Position numbers and translations under genes: made by a program. From the NCBI GenBank assembly GCA_030041735.1, contig JASIBA010000164.1, forward strand, positions 1 to 34,461: a stretch of 34,461 nt of DNA. The letters are read 5' to 3'. The DNA is from Thermoplasmata archaeon (GTDB lineage: Archaea; Thermoplasmatota; Thermoplasmata; Lutacidiplasmatales; UBA184). Below, piece after piece: positions 7,689 through 16,861 of this stretch (positions are counted from its first letter, which is position 1; each line of letters begins with the position of its first letter). The notes beneath the pieces are model-generated. The model made no database searches and was not told where the DNA came from. It saw nothing but the letters and a program-made list of their open reading frames with translations.

Positions 7689-9101
7689 ATGGCGATCGCG
7701 CTCCGGACGTGGCCGGCGAGGCTCGTCGCGCGGCCCTGGCTGCTCGCCTTCGTGCCGGTCAACGCGGCCACCGCCGGCTTCGGCGTGCTCCTGCCGCTCC
7801 TGATCCTGATCCCGCTCCACGGGAACTGGGCCGACGTCGCCACGGCCGCGACCGTCTACAACTCCGCGGTGATCCTGTCCGCGGTCGGATGGGGGCACCT
7901 CGCGGACCGATCGCCGGCCCGTCGCTCCTTCCTGCTCGTGACCTACGCGGGTTACGCGGTCCTGTACCTCCTGCTCACCCACATCGACTCGATGCCCCTG
8001 CTCTACCTCGTCTACGGGGCGATCGGGGCGATCTCACCCGCCGCCGCGAACGCCTCGAACCTGCTCATCCTCGAGCGCTTCGGGAACGGGGAACGGGCGA
8101 CCGCCTTCGCGTCGTTCCAGGAGATGAGCATCATCGGGTCCGTCCTCGGGCTCGTCATCGGGTTCCTCTGGACGAGCGCCGGGATCGCGCTCGTCGCGAT
8201 GATCTACGTCCTCGCGGGCCTCGCGCTCGCGAGCGCGCTCGCGTTCTGGTGGGGCGTGCGGGAGGCCCCGGCACCGGTGCACGCCCGCACGGTCGCCAAG
8301 CACCCCGAGAGCCTCGCCTCCCGCCTGCGGACCACCTTCCCGTACCGCATCCCCGTCCCGTTCTTCCCGCGGCCGCCGCGCCTCCGGCCCGGGGCGATCG
8401 CGCGGTTCCGCCTCTGGGCGAAGGAGGAGCTCCACCACGAGCTGCCGCTCCTGATGGGGGCGATGTTCCTGTTCAACCTCGCCTCGAACCTCTACAACAT
8501 CTCGTACACGCCGTTCCTCTACTCGCTCGGCATCGGGGCCGCCTCGATCTTCCTGGTGAACATCGCCAACAACTTCGCGCAGACGCTGCTCTACCCCGTC
8601 TCGGGCGCGTGGTCGGTGCGCTTCGGGCCGGACCGGCTGGTGCGCCTCTCCTCGTACGTGCGATCGCTCGGCTACCTCGCGACGGCCGGCTTCACGTTCG
8701 TCCTGCTGGTCGCGCCCCAGGCATTCTTCGCGAACTTCGTCGTCTTCGGCATCCTGGGGGGCGCGATCGCGATCTACACGACCGCGAGCACGCTGATCCT
8801 GTTCCGCGGGCTGGAGCGCCGCGACGCCGGGGGCATCCTGGGCATCAACAGCGCGCTCGGCGGCGCCGCGGCCGTGCTCGGCGCGGCGCTCTCCGGGGTG
8901 CTGGCGGTGTTCGGGAGCTACCGCCTCGTCTTCCTGGTCGCGGCGGGCGCGCTCCTCGTCTCGGTGCCGCTCTGGGCCGCCGCCTCGGTCGCCTACGAGC
9001 GCCGGATGCGGTCGTGCGCCGCGGAGACCACGGTAGCCTCCGTGGCGCCCCGCCCCCGACCGACCGCGCCGGACGCCCCGGTCGCCGCCAAACCAAATTA
9101 A
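7689..9101 (+). CDS. MFS transporter, 12 TM type
   Basis: A 470-aa integral membrane protein with two halves of hydrophobic helices. The first half starts WLLAFVPVNAATAGFGVLLPLLILIPL and carries the MFS loop GWGHLADRSPARR between TM2 and TM3. The second half starts after a long cytosolic loop (about residues 220-255, P/R-rich) at LLMGAMFLFNLASNLYNISYTPFL. A polar, A/P-rich C-terminal tail follows. Substrate unknown. The ORF track begins at 7641; I prefer the ATG at 7689 because a TATA-like GCTTAAGG at 7655-7662 places transcription start just before it, and because the upstream residues are not hydrophobic. The ATG at 7677 is an alternative. Confidence 0.85.
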   Translation: MAIALRTWPARLVARPWLLAFVPVNAATAGFGVLLPLLILIPLHGNWADVATAATVYNSAVILSAVGWGHLADRSPARRSFLLVTYAGYAVLYLLLTHIDSMPLLYLVYGAIGAISPAAANASNLLILERFGNGERATAFASFQEMSIIGSVLGLVIGFLWTSAGIALVAMIYVLAGLALASALAFWWGVREAPAPVHARTVAKHPESLASRLRTTFPYRIPVPFFPRPPRLRPGAIARFRLWAKEELHHELPLLMGAMFLFNLASNLYNISYTPFLYSLGIGAASIFLVNIANNFAQTLLYPVSGAWSVRFGPDRLVRLSSYVRSLGYLATAGFTFVLLVAPQAFFANFVVFGILGGAIAIYTTASTLILFRGLERRDAGGILGINSALGGAAAVLGAALSGVLAVFGSYRLVFLVAAGALLVSVPLWAAASVAYERRMRSCAAETTVASVAPRPRPTAPDAPVAAKPN

Positions 9102-9103
9102 TC
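9095..9103 (+). promoter_or_regulatory. Possible citrate synthase promoter (AAATTAATC)
   Basis: An A/T-rich patch overlapping the stop codon of the MFS gene, centred about 36 bp before the citrate synthase ATG. It is the only TATA-like sequence in this short gap. Confidence 0.45.
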
Positions 9104-9134
9104 CGACCCGTCTCGGCCTCGCCGGAGCGTTCGG

Positions 9135-10264
<1,130 letters not shown>

Positions 10265-10268
<4 letters not shown>

Positions 10269-10678
10269 GAGCGCGGCCGCCGCGCGACCGTCCGTCGGCG
10301 CGACGCCCCCACCCGGACCACCCGCATCAACGGGTAGCGGAGATCGGGCCGGTGGGCCAGGCGCGCCTCGACCTCGTCGGCGCCGTCCTTCAGGCGCACG
10401 GTGACGTCGAGCATCTCGGCCCGGAGGTAGGCGTAGGCGTACCGACCCCGGCCCACCGGCCCGCCCGCCCCCGGATCGAGGCGGACCCGGACCGCCACGA
10501 CGTAGGGCTGGAGCCCCACCGCCCGCTCGATCGTCCGCGCGACGCCGGGGGCGGTCCGGGCGGAGATCGGCATCCCGAGGTACTGATGGAACACGCCTCC
10601 GAGCTTCACGCCGGCCTCGAACAGCAGCGCCTCGCGCCGGGAGAGCGGCGCGTCGTGGATCGAGGTCGCCCGCGTCAC
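10265..10678 (-). CDS. mptD: Archaeal dihydroneopterin aldolase (MptD family)
   Basis: MptD converts 7,8-dihydroneopterin to 6-hydroxymethyl-7,8-dihydropterin, a step toward folate- or methanopterin-type cofactors. The 137-aa product matches the family end to end: LLFEAGVKLGGVFHQYLGMPIS, TIERAVGLQPYVVAVRV, YAYAYLRAEMLDVTV, LRYPLMRVVRV. Glu21, His31 and Gln57 have the same mutual spacing as the catalytic Glu, His and Gln I recall for the M. jannaschii enzyme. The ORF track starts much further up, in the shadow of pssA. The GTG at 10678 overlaps the pssA stop (GTGA), so it is translationally coupled. Last gene of the tuf-rps10-psd-pssA-mptD run. Confidence 0.85.
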
Positions 10679-11436
10679 GGTGCCGGGGCCTCCGCCGCAT
10701 GCGGCGTCCGATCGACGGTGAACGGCCCCGCGATGTAGTAGAGAGCGACCCCGACGAGGAGCACGTAGCCGGCGACGAGCGCGACCGCGTAGAGCGGCGA
10801 GCCGGTCGCCGGCCGGAATTGCAGGATCACGAGCGTGACCGCGGCGGCGGCCCCGGTGATGGCCGACGGCCATCGGAGGCGCGCGCCCCGTCGGATCTTC
10901 GGGTAGGGGATCGGCACGACCATCAGCACCGCCAGAGCGCTGGCCCCGATGAGGACCGCGAGCGGCTGGACCGTCTGGAACGCGGGGGTGTCGTGGAAGA
11001 GCAGGGCCACGATGAGCGCGAGGGCCGACTGGGGCGTCGGGACGCCGAGGAAGTAGCCCCGCTGGAACCCCCGCGCGGTGAAGTAGGTGAGCCGGGCGAG
11101 CGCCGCGGCGAGGTAGGCGCCGGCGACGACCGTGGTCCACGGCGCCCACGCCTGCCACGTCGCGACGTTGGCGGTATGCACCGCGATCAGGAACGCGGGC
11201 GCGACCCCGAACGTGATGCCGTCCGCGATCGAGTCGAGGTAGCGGCCGAGCGGGCCCGCGGGCCGCGGGCTGCGGCGGGAGAGCATGCCGTCGAGCCCGT
11301 CGAACCCGATCGCGGCCGCGATGAGGAACATCGCCCAGAGGGGGTTGCCCGCGAGCACGTAGAGGACCGCGCCGACGCCGAGCAGCGCGTTCGCGAGCGT
11401 GGCGAGATTCGCGAAGACGCGCCAGCGGTCGGTCAC
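10675..11436 (-). CDS. pssA: CDP-alcohol phosphatidyltransferase, archaetidylserine synthase-like
   Basis: This membrane enzyme is expected to transfer serine onto CDP-archaeol. The CDP-alcohol phosphatidyltransferase signature is present in the form D-x2-D-G-x2-S-R ... G-x3-D-x3-D (GLDGMLSRR, GRYLDSIADG), with the usual Ala before Arg replaced by Ser. Several TM helices surround it (LATLANALLGVGAVLYVLAG; SALALIVALLF; ALAVLMVVPI; YVLLVGVALYYIAG). The start is a GTG overlapping the stop of the decarboxylase gene (GTGA). The ORF track extends upstream only as a shadow of that gene. The neighbouring decarboxylase supports serine, rather than inositol or glycerol, as substrate. Length is 253 aa. 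Confidence 0.88.
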   Translation of the reverse strand: MTDRWRVFANLATLANALLGVGAVLYVLAGNPLWAMFLIAAAIGFDGLDGMLSRRSPRPAGPLGRYLDSIADGITFGVAPAFLIAVHTANVATWQAWAPWTTVVAGAYLAAALARLTYFTARGFQRGYFLGVPTPQSALALIVALLFHDTPAFQTVQPLAVLIGASALAVLMVVPIPYPKIRRGARLRWPSAITGAAAAVTLVILQFRPATGSPLYAVALVAGYVLLVGVALYYIAGPFTVDRTPHAAEAPAP

Positions 11437-12059
11437 GGGCCCTCGCGGGCGATCGTCGTCTCGCCGGCGCGGACGCGGTCCCCGACGCGGACCGCGGGCG
11501 TCGCCCGCGCCCCCGGGAGCAGCACGTCGACGCGAGAGCCGAGGACGATCATGCCGAAGCGGTCGCCCTTCCGGCCCGCCCACCCGGCCCGGACGAACGA
11601 CACCAGCCGCCGGGCGAGGATCCCGGTCATCTGCACGACCTCCACCGGGCCGAGCGGGGTCTCGAGGACGTAGTGCCGCTGCACGTTGCGGTCGGCCTCC
11701 GCGCGGTACGCGGGCCGGAACCCCGCGCCCGCGTCCCCGACCGAGGCGACGCGGGCGTCCAACGGCAGCCGGTTCACGTGGACGTCGGTCACATTCATGA
11801 AGACCGAGACCCGCCAGCGATCCCCCTCCCGTTCCACGGAGCGGACCCGGCCGTCCGCGGCGGAGACGATGCCGGGACCCGGTCGGCGCTCCGGGTCGCG
11901 GAAGAACCACGCGAGGAACGCCGCGACGGCCGCGGCGACCCCGAGCACCGCCCACGCGGCGAGCGGGTGCGGTAGGATCCCCAGCGCGAGGAGGACGGCG
12001 CACAGAAGAAGGACGATCCCGACCGCCCCGAGAGGTCGGCCGGCGCCCGGGGCGAACAC
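11433..12059 (-). CDS. psd: Phosphatidylserine decarboxylase family proenzyme (archaetidylserine decarboxylase)
   Basis: Decarboxylates archaetidylserine to archaetidylethanolamine using a pyruvoyl group made by self-cleavage. The cleavage motif is LGSRVDV, with the predicted cut between Gly174 and Ser175, where Ser becomes the pyruvoyl. The conserved DVHVNR is at residues 92-97 and FFRDPERRPG at about 52-61. Two N-terminal hydrophobic helices (GIVLLLCAVLLALGIL; AWAVLGVAAAVAAFLAWFF) anchor it. The 208-aa length fits the short type II/archaeal class. Start is a GTG 5 bp after rps10. It overlaps pssA by 4 bp, and together they form the head-group pathway. Confidence 0.94.
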   Translation of the reverse strand: MFAPGAGRPLGAVGIVLLLCAVLLALGILPHPLAAWAVLGVAAAVAAFLAWFFRDPERRPGPGIVSAADGRVRSVEREGDRWRVSVFMNVTDVHVNRLPLDARVASVGDAGAGFRPAYRAEADRNVQRHYVLETPLGPVEVVQMTGILARRLVSFVRAGWAGRKGDRFGMIVLGSRVDVLLPGARATPAVRVGDRVRAGETTIAREGP

Positions 12060-12064
12060 GCGCC

Positions 12065-12376
12065 TTATCCGGTCAGGACGATCTCGATGTTGACGCCGTC
12101 CGGCACCTGGATGCGCATCACCTGGCGGAGGGCCCGCTCGTCGGCGTCGATGTCGATCAGGCGCTTGTGGATCCGCATCTCCCAGTGGTCGATCGTGCTC
12201 GTGCCGCCGCCGTCCGGGCCCTTGCGGATCGGGACCTTCAGCTTCTTCGTCGGGAGCGGGATCGGGCCGGCGATCTGGACCCCGGTCTTGCTCGAGATCT
12301 CCCGGATCTGCTTGCAGATCGAGTCGACCTTCTTCGAGTCGGTCCCGCTGAGGGAGATCCGGGCCTTCTGCGGCAT
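12065..12376 (-). CDS. rps10: 30S ribosomal protein S10 (uS10)
   Basis: uS10 is in the head of the small subunit. The 103-aa product is a full match: [87 protein letters not shown]. The start codon is preceded by GGGGAGGG, a ribosome-binding site. It follows tuf by 42 bp, the common archaeal order. Unusually, lipid synthesis genes follow it 5 bp later. Confidence 0.98.
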   Translation of the reverse strand: MPQKARISLSGTDSKKVDSICKQIREISSKTGVQIAGPIPLPTKKLKVPIRKGPDGGGTSTIDHWEMRIHKRLIDIDADERALRQVMRIQVPDGVNIEIVLTG

Positions 12377-12418
12377 CGATGGACCCTCCCCTCGGTCGGA
12401 CGCGCCCTGCGGGGCCGC

Positions 12419-13696
12419 CTACTCCCGCTTCTTGATGTCGACGACGACGCCCGCGGCGACGGTCTGACCCATGTCGCGGACGGCGAAGCGGCCCAGCTGC
12501 GGGAACTCCTTGTACTTCTCGAGGACGAGCGGGCGCTTCGGCGTGATGCGGACGACCGCCGCGTCCCCGGTCTTGAGGGTCTGGGGGTTCTCCTCGGCGG
12601 TCTGGCCGGTCTTCGGGTCGAGGCGCTTGAGCAGCTCGGTGAACTCGCAGGCGACCTGCGCCGTGTGCGCGTGGAAGACCGGCGCGTAGCCGACCGTGAT
12701 CACGCTCGGGTGGTTCAGGACCTGGATGTTCGCGGTGAAGCTCTCGACGACCGTGGGCGGGCTCGAGACCGGGCCCGCGACGTCGCCGCGCCGGATGTCG
12801 TTCTTGTCGATGCCGCGGACGTTGAACCCGACGTTGTCGCCGGGCAGCGCCTCCTGCACCGCCTCGTGGTGCATCTCGATCGACTTGACCTCGCCCGACT
12901 TCCCGCTGGGGAGGAAGATGATCTTGTCGCCGATCTTGACCTTCCCGGTCTCGACGCGGCCCACGGGGACCGTCCCGATGCCCGTGATCGTGTAGACGTC
13001 CTGGACCGGCAGCCGCAGCGGCTTGTCGGTCGGCTTCTCGGGGACCTTCAGGTTGTCGAGCGCCTGGAGGAGCGTCGGCCCCTTGTACCAGGGCATGTTG
13101 GCGCTCGCCTTGTTGATGTTGTCGTCCTTGAACGCGGAGATCGGGATGAACACGACCTGCTCCGCGACCTTGTAGCCGACGTTCTTGAGCAGCTTCGTCA
13201 GCTCCTCCTTAAGGTCGTTGTACTTCGCTTCGGAGTAGTTGACCTCCTGGCGGTCCATCTTGTTGATCGCGCAGATCAGCTGGTTGACCCCCAGCGTCCG
13301 CGCGAGGAAGATGTGCTCCCGGGTCTGCTCCTGCACGCCCTCGGCCGCGGAGACCACGAGCACGGCCGCGTCGGCCTGGCTCGTGCCGGTGATCATGTTC
13401 TTGACGAAGTCCCGGTGGCCCGGCGCGTCGATGATCGTGAAGTAGTACTTCTGGGTGTCAAACCGCCGGTGCGCGATGTCGATCGTGACGCCGCGCTCGC
13501 GCTCCTCCTTGAGGTCGTCCATCACCCAGGCGAACTCGAACGTCGCCTTGCCCTTCGCCTCGGCCTCGGCGCGGTACTTGTCGATCTCCTCCTGACGGAT
13601 CACCCCCGTGTCCAGGAGCAGCCGACCGACGGTAGTGGACTTGCCGTGGTCGACATGGCCAATGAAGACGATGTTGAGGTGGGGCTTCTGCGCCAT
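12419..13696 (-). CDS. tuf: Elongation factor 1-alpha (aEF1A)
   Basis: The GTPase that brings aminoacyl-tRNA to the ribosome; in archaea it also serves as partner of Pelota and aRF1. G1 motif GHVDHGKST is at residues 13-21. Switch regions ([12 protein letters not shown]), G3 DAPGHRD and G4 NKMD are intact. Domain 2 ([26 protein letters not shown]) and domain 3 ([32 protein letters not shown]) follow. Length 425 aa. Base composition is slightly less GC-biased at codon level, with more Lys/Asn than its neighbours, as expected for a highly expressed conserved gene. Confidence 0.99.
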   Translation of the reverse strand: MAQKPHLNIVFIGHVDHGKSTTVGRLLLDTGVIRQEEIDKYRAEAEAKGKATFEFAWVMDDLKEERERGVTIDIAHRRFDTQKYYFTIIDAPGHRDFVKNMITGTSQADAAVLVVSAAEGVQEQTREHIFLARTLGVNQLICAINKMDRQEVNYSEAKYNDLKEELTKLLKNVGYKVAEQVVFIPISAFKDDNINKASANMPWYKGPTLLQALDNLKVPEKPTDKPLRLPVQDVYTITGIGTVPVGRVETGKVKIGDKIIFLPSGKSGEVKSIEMHHEAVQEALPGDNVGFNVRGIDKNDIRRGDVAGPVSSPPTVVESFTANIQVLNHPSVITVGYAPVFHAHTAQVACEFTELLKRLDPKTGQTAEENPQTLKTGDAAVVRITPKRPLVLEKYKEFPQLGRFAVRDMGQTVAAGVVVDIKKRE

Positions 13697-13730
13697 CGAG
13701 AGTGGACTCCGGGCGCGGCCAAAAGGTACC

Positions 13731-13740
13731 CCTATTTAGG
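13731..13740 (-). promoter_or_regulatory. tuf TATA box (CCTAAATAGG)
   Basis: The palindrome-like CCTATTTAGG stands out in GC-rich DNA about 40 bp before the tuf ATG. A start site 26-27 bp downstream leaves a leader of about 13 nt. It probably drives tuf, rps10 and possibly the lipid genes. Confidence 0.6.
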
Positions 13741-13800
13741 TATTGTCACGCCGCACGCCGAAGAAATCGTCGTCCGGCGCCGGGCGGAGGCCACCGCGCG

Positions 13801-14226
13801 CTAGTCGGTCGGTCCGAGCGCGATCTCGTTGCCGTCCGGGTCGACGACCATGGCCCACCAGCCCCACGCCTCGTGCTTCGGGGCCTGGCTGAAGCGGACC
13901 CCCTTCGCCTGCAGCGCCGCGCACGACGCCTCGAAGTCCCCGGGCAGGTGGAGCTGGATGCCCTGGTTGCCCGGTTCGAGCAGCTCCTTGTCCATCCAGT
14001 CGGAGGTCTGGCAGAGATGGATCACGCCGTTCTCCCCCCGGCGGCCGACCGTCACCCAGTGATCGAAGTCCTGCACCACGTCCAGCCCGAGCTTCTGCGT
14101 GTACCACGCGACCGAGCGCGGCCGGTTCGACACTAGGACGGCGACCGACCAGAACTGGGGCTGGGGCGCCTTCGACTTCGCGGGGCTGGCCTTCGACTTC
14201 GGGGTGCTCTTCTTCCGGGCGGGCAT
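13801..14226 (-). CDS. VOC (glyoxalase/bleomycin-resistance-like) family protein with basic N-terminal tail
   Basis: After a K/S/P/A-rich tail (MPARKKSTPKSK..., about 23 residues), the protein has the vicinal-oxygen-chelate fold: FWSVAVLVSNRPRSVAWYTQKLGLDVV, GVIHLCQTSD, GIQLHLPGDFEASCAALQAKGVRF, and the terminal WAMVVDPDGNEIALGP. The final D-P-D-G-N-E contains the usual metal-ligand Glu. VOC proteins include glyoxalase I, dioxygenases and antibiotic-binding proteins; substrate cannot be chosen here. A TATA-like CTCATATCTC lies about 33 bp upstream. The tail resembles that of the nearby thiolase. Confidence 0.85.
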   Translation of the reverse strand: MPARKKSTPKSKASPAKSKAPQPQFWSVAVLVSNRPRSVAWYTQKLGLDVVQDFDHWVTVGRRGENGVIHLCQTSDWMDKELLEPGNQGIQLHLPGDFEASCAALQAKGVRFSQAPKHEAWGWWAMVVDPDGNEIALGPTD

Positions 14227-14382
14227 CGCTTCCTCGCTCGCCGGGAGCCCGAGCCGAGATATGAGGGTCCGCGGGGGTTCGCGGAACGCCTCGCGGCGTG
14301 GCGCGCAGCAATCAATTTAGCAGAGGAGGGGGTCCCCCGCCTTCACCGTCCCCGGAGGGCCGCGGGGGCGGCGCGTGGCACG

Positions 14383-14835
14383 ATGCTCTGCGAGATGTGC
14401 GGAAAGGACGTCGCGTCGACCTCGCGCGTCCGCATCGAGGGATCGGTGCTCCGCCTCTGTCCCGACTGCGCGCGGTTCGGCAAGCCGATCGACCCGCCCC
14501 CCGTCCCGGCGGCTGTGCGCTCGATCCCGCCGCCGACGCGCTACGGCGGGGGCGCCTCCCGGTCGGCGACCGGTCCGCGGCGGATGGAGGAACGCGACCT
14601 CTACGTCGAGATCGGCGAGCTCGAGCTGGCCGCGGACTGGCCGAAGCGGATCCGGCTCGCCCGGGAGGGCCTCCGCTGGACCCCGGAGGATCTCGCCAAG
14701 AAGCTGAACGAGAAGAAGTCGATCGTGCTGAAGCTCGAGAGCGGTGGGTTCCACCCGCCGGACGACCTCGTGCGCCGGGTGGAGCGCCTCCTGAAGGTCC
14801 GGCTGCGGGCCGACGGGTCGACCCCGACCGCCTGA
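14383..14835 (+). CDS. mbf1: Archaeal multiprotein bridging factor 1 (aMBF1)
   Basis: aMBF1 is a conserved archaeal protein with an N-terminal zinc ribbon and a C-terminal Cro-like helix-turn-helix; it associates with ribosomes and is related to eukaryotic MBF1. Here the ribbon Cys are C3, C6, C26 and C29 (CEMCG ... CPDC). A proline-rich linker follows, and the HTH is at about residues 85-140 (WPKRIRLAREGLRWTPEDLAKKLNEKKSIVLKLESG, LVRRVERLLKVRL). A TATA-like CAATTTAGC lies near 14312-14320, giving a leader of about 40 nt. Length 150 aa is normal. Confidence 0.93.
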   Translation: MLCEMCGKDVASTSRVRIEGSVLRLCPDCARFGKPIDPPPVPAAVRSIPPPTRYGGGASRSATGPRRMEERDLYVEIGELELAADWPKRIRLAREGLRWTPEDLAKKLNEKKSIVLKLESGGFHPPDDLVRRVERLLKVRLRADGSTPTA

Positions 14836-14848
14836 GCCCGGCGCGAAC

Positions 14849-14856
14849 CTTTACAA
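14849..14856 (+). promoter_or_regulatory. Probable promoter of the thiolase/DUF35 pair
   Basis: CCTTTACAAG is centred about 35 bp before the ATG at 14888, predicting a leader of about 8 nt. Confidence 0.5.
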
Positions 14857-14887
14857 GCCGAGACCGCTCGGCCGCCGCAAGGTAGCC

Positions 14888-16324
14888 ATGCCCGCTCGAT
14901 CCAAGGCCCGCACGAAGTCCCGGTCGGCTCCGAAGCGCTCGGCCCCGCGGCGCCCGGCCCTCACGCCGACGACGAAGGCGCGCAAGGTGTTCATGGTGAC
15001 CGGCGGCGTGACCAAGTTCGCGAAGGCCCACCCCTCGATGGACTTCCGGCTGATGGTCAAGCGGGCGTACGACTACGCCCTGAAGGACATCCCGAACCTC
15101 ACCAAGGACCGGATCGACGGGACGCGGATCTCGTACTTCTCGGACCACTTCTCGCGCCAGCTCAAAGCGGCGAGCATGGTCCAGGACTACCTGGGCATGA
15201 ACCCGAAGGGGTCCGTGCGCATCGAGTGGGGCGGGGCGACCGGCGGCGAGTGCTTCCAGGCGGCGTACGAGGCCGTCGCGAGCGGCCGCATGGACGTCTG
15301 CCTCGGGGCCGGCTACGAGACCATGAGCCGCGTCGCGACCTGGAAGGGCAACGAGTTCATCGCGCTCGCGTCCGACACGAACTTCGACTTCCCGCTCGGG
15401 GGGTTCTACACGGGCTACTACGCCCTCATGGTCGTCCGCCACATCTACGAGTACATCCGGCGCAGCAAGTACGCGCACGTCACGGACGAGCGCGAGGCGC
15501 AGCGGCTCGCCATCGCCGAGGGCGCGCGCATCATGAGCCTGGTCTCGGTCAAGAACCACCGCAACGCGCTCCACAACCCCTACGCGCAGTACCCGAAGCG
15601 GCTCACCGTCGACGACGTGCTGCGATCGGAGATGATCAGCTACCCGCTGACCCGCGAGCAGATCTGCACGATGAGCGACGGGGCGGCCGTCGTGGTCCTC
15701 TGCACGGAGGAGCGGGCCAAGGAGTTCACCTCGAAGCCGGTCCGCGTCATCGGCGTCGGGACCGGCACCGACACGATGCGGCTCGCGGACCGACCGTTCG
15801 GGCAGGTGCCGCTCATGCCGAAGGAGCGGGCGAGCGACTACGAGGATCTGCAGTACCCGGGCATCCACTCCTTCCGCGCGGGCCGGGCGGCGGGCCTCGA
15901 GGCGTACCGCATGGCGGGGATCACCGATCCGAACCGGGAGCTCGACTTCATCGAGCTGCACGACGCCTACGCGTCGAGCGAGATCCAGACCTACGAGGAC
16001 CTCGGGCTCTGCAAGTACGGCGAGGGGTACGACTTCACCGAGCGCGGCGACCCGTTCCTGAAGGGGATCGACTACGGCTTCGAGGTGCCGGGCGCGGGCG
16101 CGATCCCCGTGAACCCGTCGGGCGGGCTGATCGCCTGCGGCCACCCGGTCGGCGCCACGGGCCTGATGCAGGGCGTCTTCGCCTTCTGGCAGCTCCAGGG
16201 GACGATCGCGAAGCACTTCGGCGACCGGACGCTGCAGATCGCGAACGCCCGGCGCGGGGCGATCCACAGCCACGCGGGGACCGGGTCCGCGGTCACCGTC
16301 TCGATCCTCGAGCGGGGGTTCTGA
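14888..16324 (+). CDS. Thiolase-superfamily protein (SCP2/Ltp-like) lacking the nucleophilic Cys, with basic N-terminal tail
   Basis: The protein (478 aa) starts with a basic tail (MPARSKARTKSR..., about 31 residues) and then aligns with archaeal SCP2-type thiolases: VFMVTGGVTKFAK, VQDYLGMN, MDVCLGAGYETMS, LVSVKNHRNALHNPYAQYPK, MSDGAAVVVLCTEE, ELDFIELHDAYASSEIQTYEDLGLC, NPSGGLIACGHPVGATGLMQ and a C-terminal SHAGTGSAV. The loop normally carrying the catalytic Cys (C-A-S-G type) reads IEWGGATGGECF, so that position (Gly116, about residue 85 without the tail) is Gly. The second active-site loop GHPxGATG is intact. It overlaps the DUF35 gene by one base (TGATG). The role could be a retro-aldolase or non-canonical thiolase rather than acetoacetyl-CoA synthesis. 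Confidence 0.85.
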   Translation: MPARSKARTKSRSAPKRSAPRRPALTPTTKARKVFMVTGGVTKFAKAHPSMDFRLMVKRAYDYALKDIPNLTKDRIDGTRISYFSDHFSRQLKAASMVQDYLGMNPKGSVRIEWGGATGGECFQAAYEAVASGRMDVCLGAGYETMSRVATWKGNEFIALASDTNFDFPLGGFYTGYYALMVVRHIYEYIRRSKYAHVTDEREAQRLAIAEGARIMSLVSVKNHRNALHNPYAQYPKRLTVDDVLRSEMISYPLTREQICTMSDGAAVVVLCTEERAKEFTSKPVRVIGVGTGTDTMRLADRPFGQVPLMPKERASDYEDLQYPGIHSFRAGRAAGLEAYRMAGITDPNRELDFIELHDAYASSEIQTYEDLGLCKYGEGYDFTERGDPFLKGIDYGFEVPGAGAIPVNPSGGLIACGHPVGATGLMQGVFAFWQLQGTIAKHFGDRTLQIANARRGAIHSHAGTGSAVTVSILERGF

Positions 16325-16851
16325 TGCGGCCCCGGCCCCCGACCTACGACAAGTTCCGCGACGTCCAGGCCGAGCTCGACAAGACCGGCGCCGCGATCTT
16401 CCGCGACGTCGACCGCGTCGAGAGCCTCGTCATCCGCTACCCCTACTCGATCACGTACATCCACAGCTACGCCGAGGACTCGCCGTTCTTCCTCGGGCTC
16501 GCCGAGGGCAAGCTCCGCGGCTCCAAGTGCCGTCGGCCCAAGTGCGGGTTCGTCTACGCGACGCCGCGCAGCCACTGCATGGTGTGCGGGGCGCCTACCG
16601 AGTGGATCGATCTGCCCACCTCGGGTCGCGTCCACTCCTGGACGACCTGCCACTTCGGCAGCGAGGCGTTCCTGAAGGAGACGCCGTACAACCTCGCGAT
16701 GGTCGAGTTCGACGGGGTCGGGAGCCTCCTCCTCGTCCGCCTGAAGGACGCGGTCGAGTCGGACCTCTACGTCGGGATGCCGGTCGAGGCGCGCTTCGAC
16801 CCGAACCCGAAGTACCTCGTGACCGACATCTGGTTCGTGCCCAAGACCTGA
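16324..16851 (+). CDS. OB-fold / Zn-ribbon (DUF35) acyl-CoA-associated protein
   Basis: The 175-aa product starts with an extra N-terminal segment, then has the rubredoxin-like zinc ribbon (SKCRRPKCGFVYATPRSHCMVCG, Cys pairs CX4C and CX2C) and the OB-fold (VHSWTTCHFG, PYNLAMVEFDGVGSLLLVRLKDA, YVGMPVEARFDPNPK). Proteins of this family bridge thiolases with HMG-CoA synthase in archaea, and in bacteria pair with Ltp-type aldolases. The ATG shares one base with the thiolase stop, so the two products are very likely made together and form a complex. No HMG-CoA synthase gene is next to them here. Confidence 0.9.
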   Translation: MRPRPPTYDKFRDVQAELDKTGAAIFRDVDRVESLVIRYPYSITYIHSYAEDSPFFLGLAEGKLRGSKCRRPKCGFVYATPRSHCMVCGAPTEWIDLPTSGRVHSWTTCHFGSEAFLKETPYNLAMVEFDGVGSLLLVRLKDAVESDLYVGMPVEARFDPNPKYLVTDIWFVPKT

Positions 16852-16861
16852 GCGGGCAGGC

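Noticed and set aside
14317-16273. Long minus-strand ORFs opposite mbf1 and the thiolase
   Set aside because: Composition and lack of motifs mark them as shadows; the plus strand has clear homologues with promoters.
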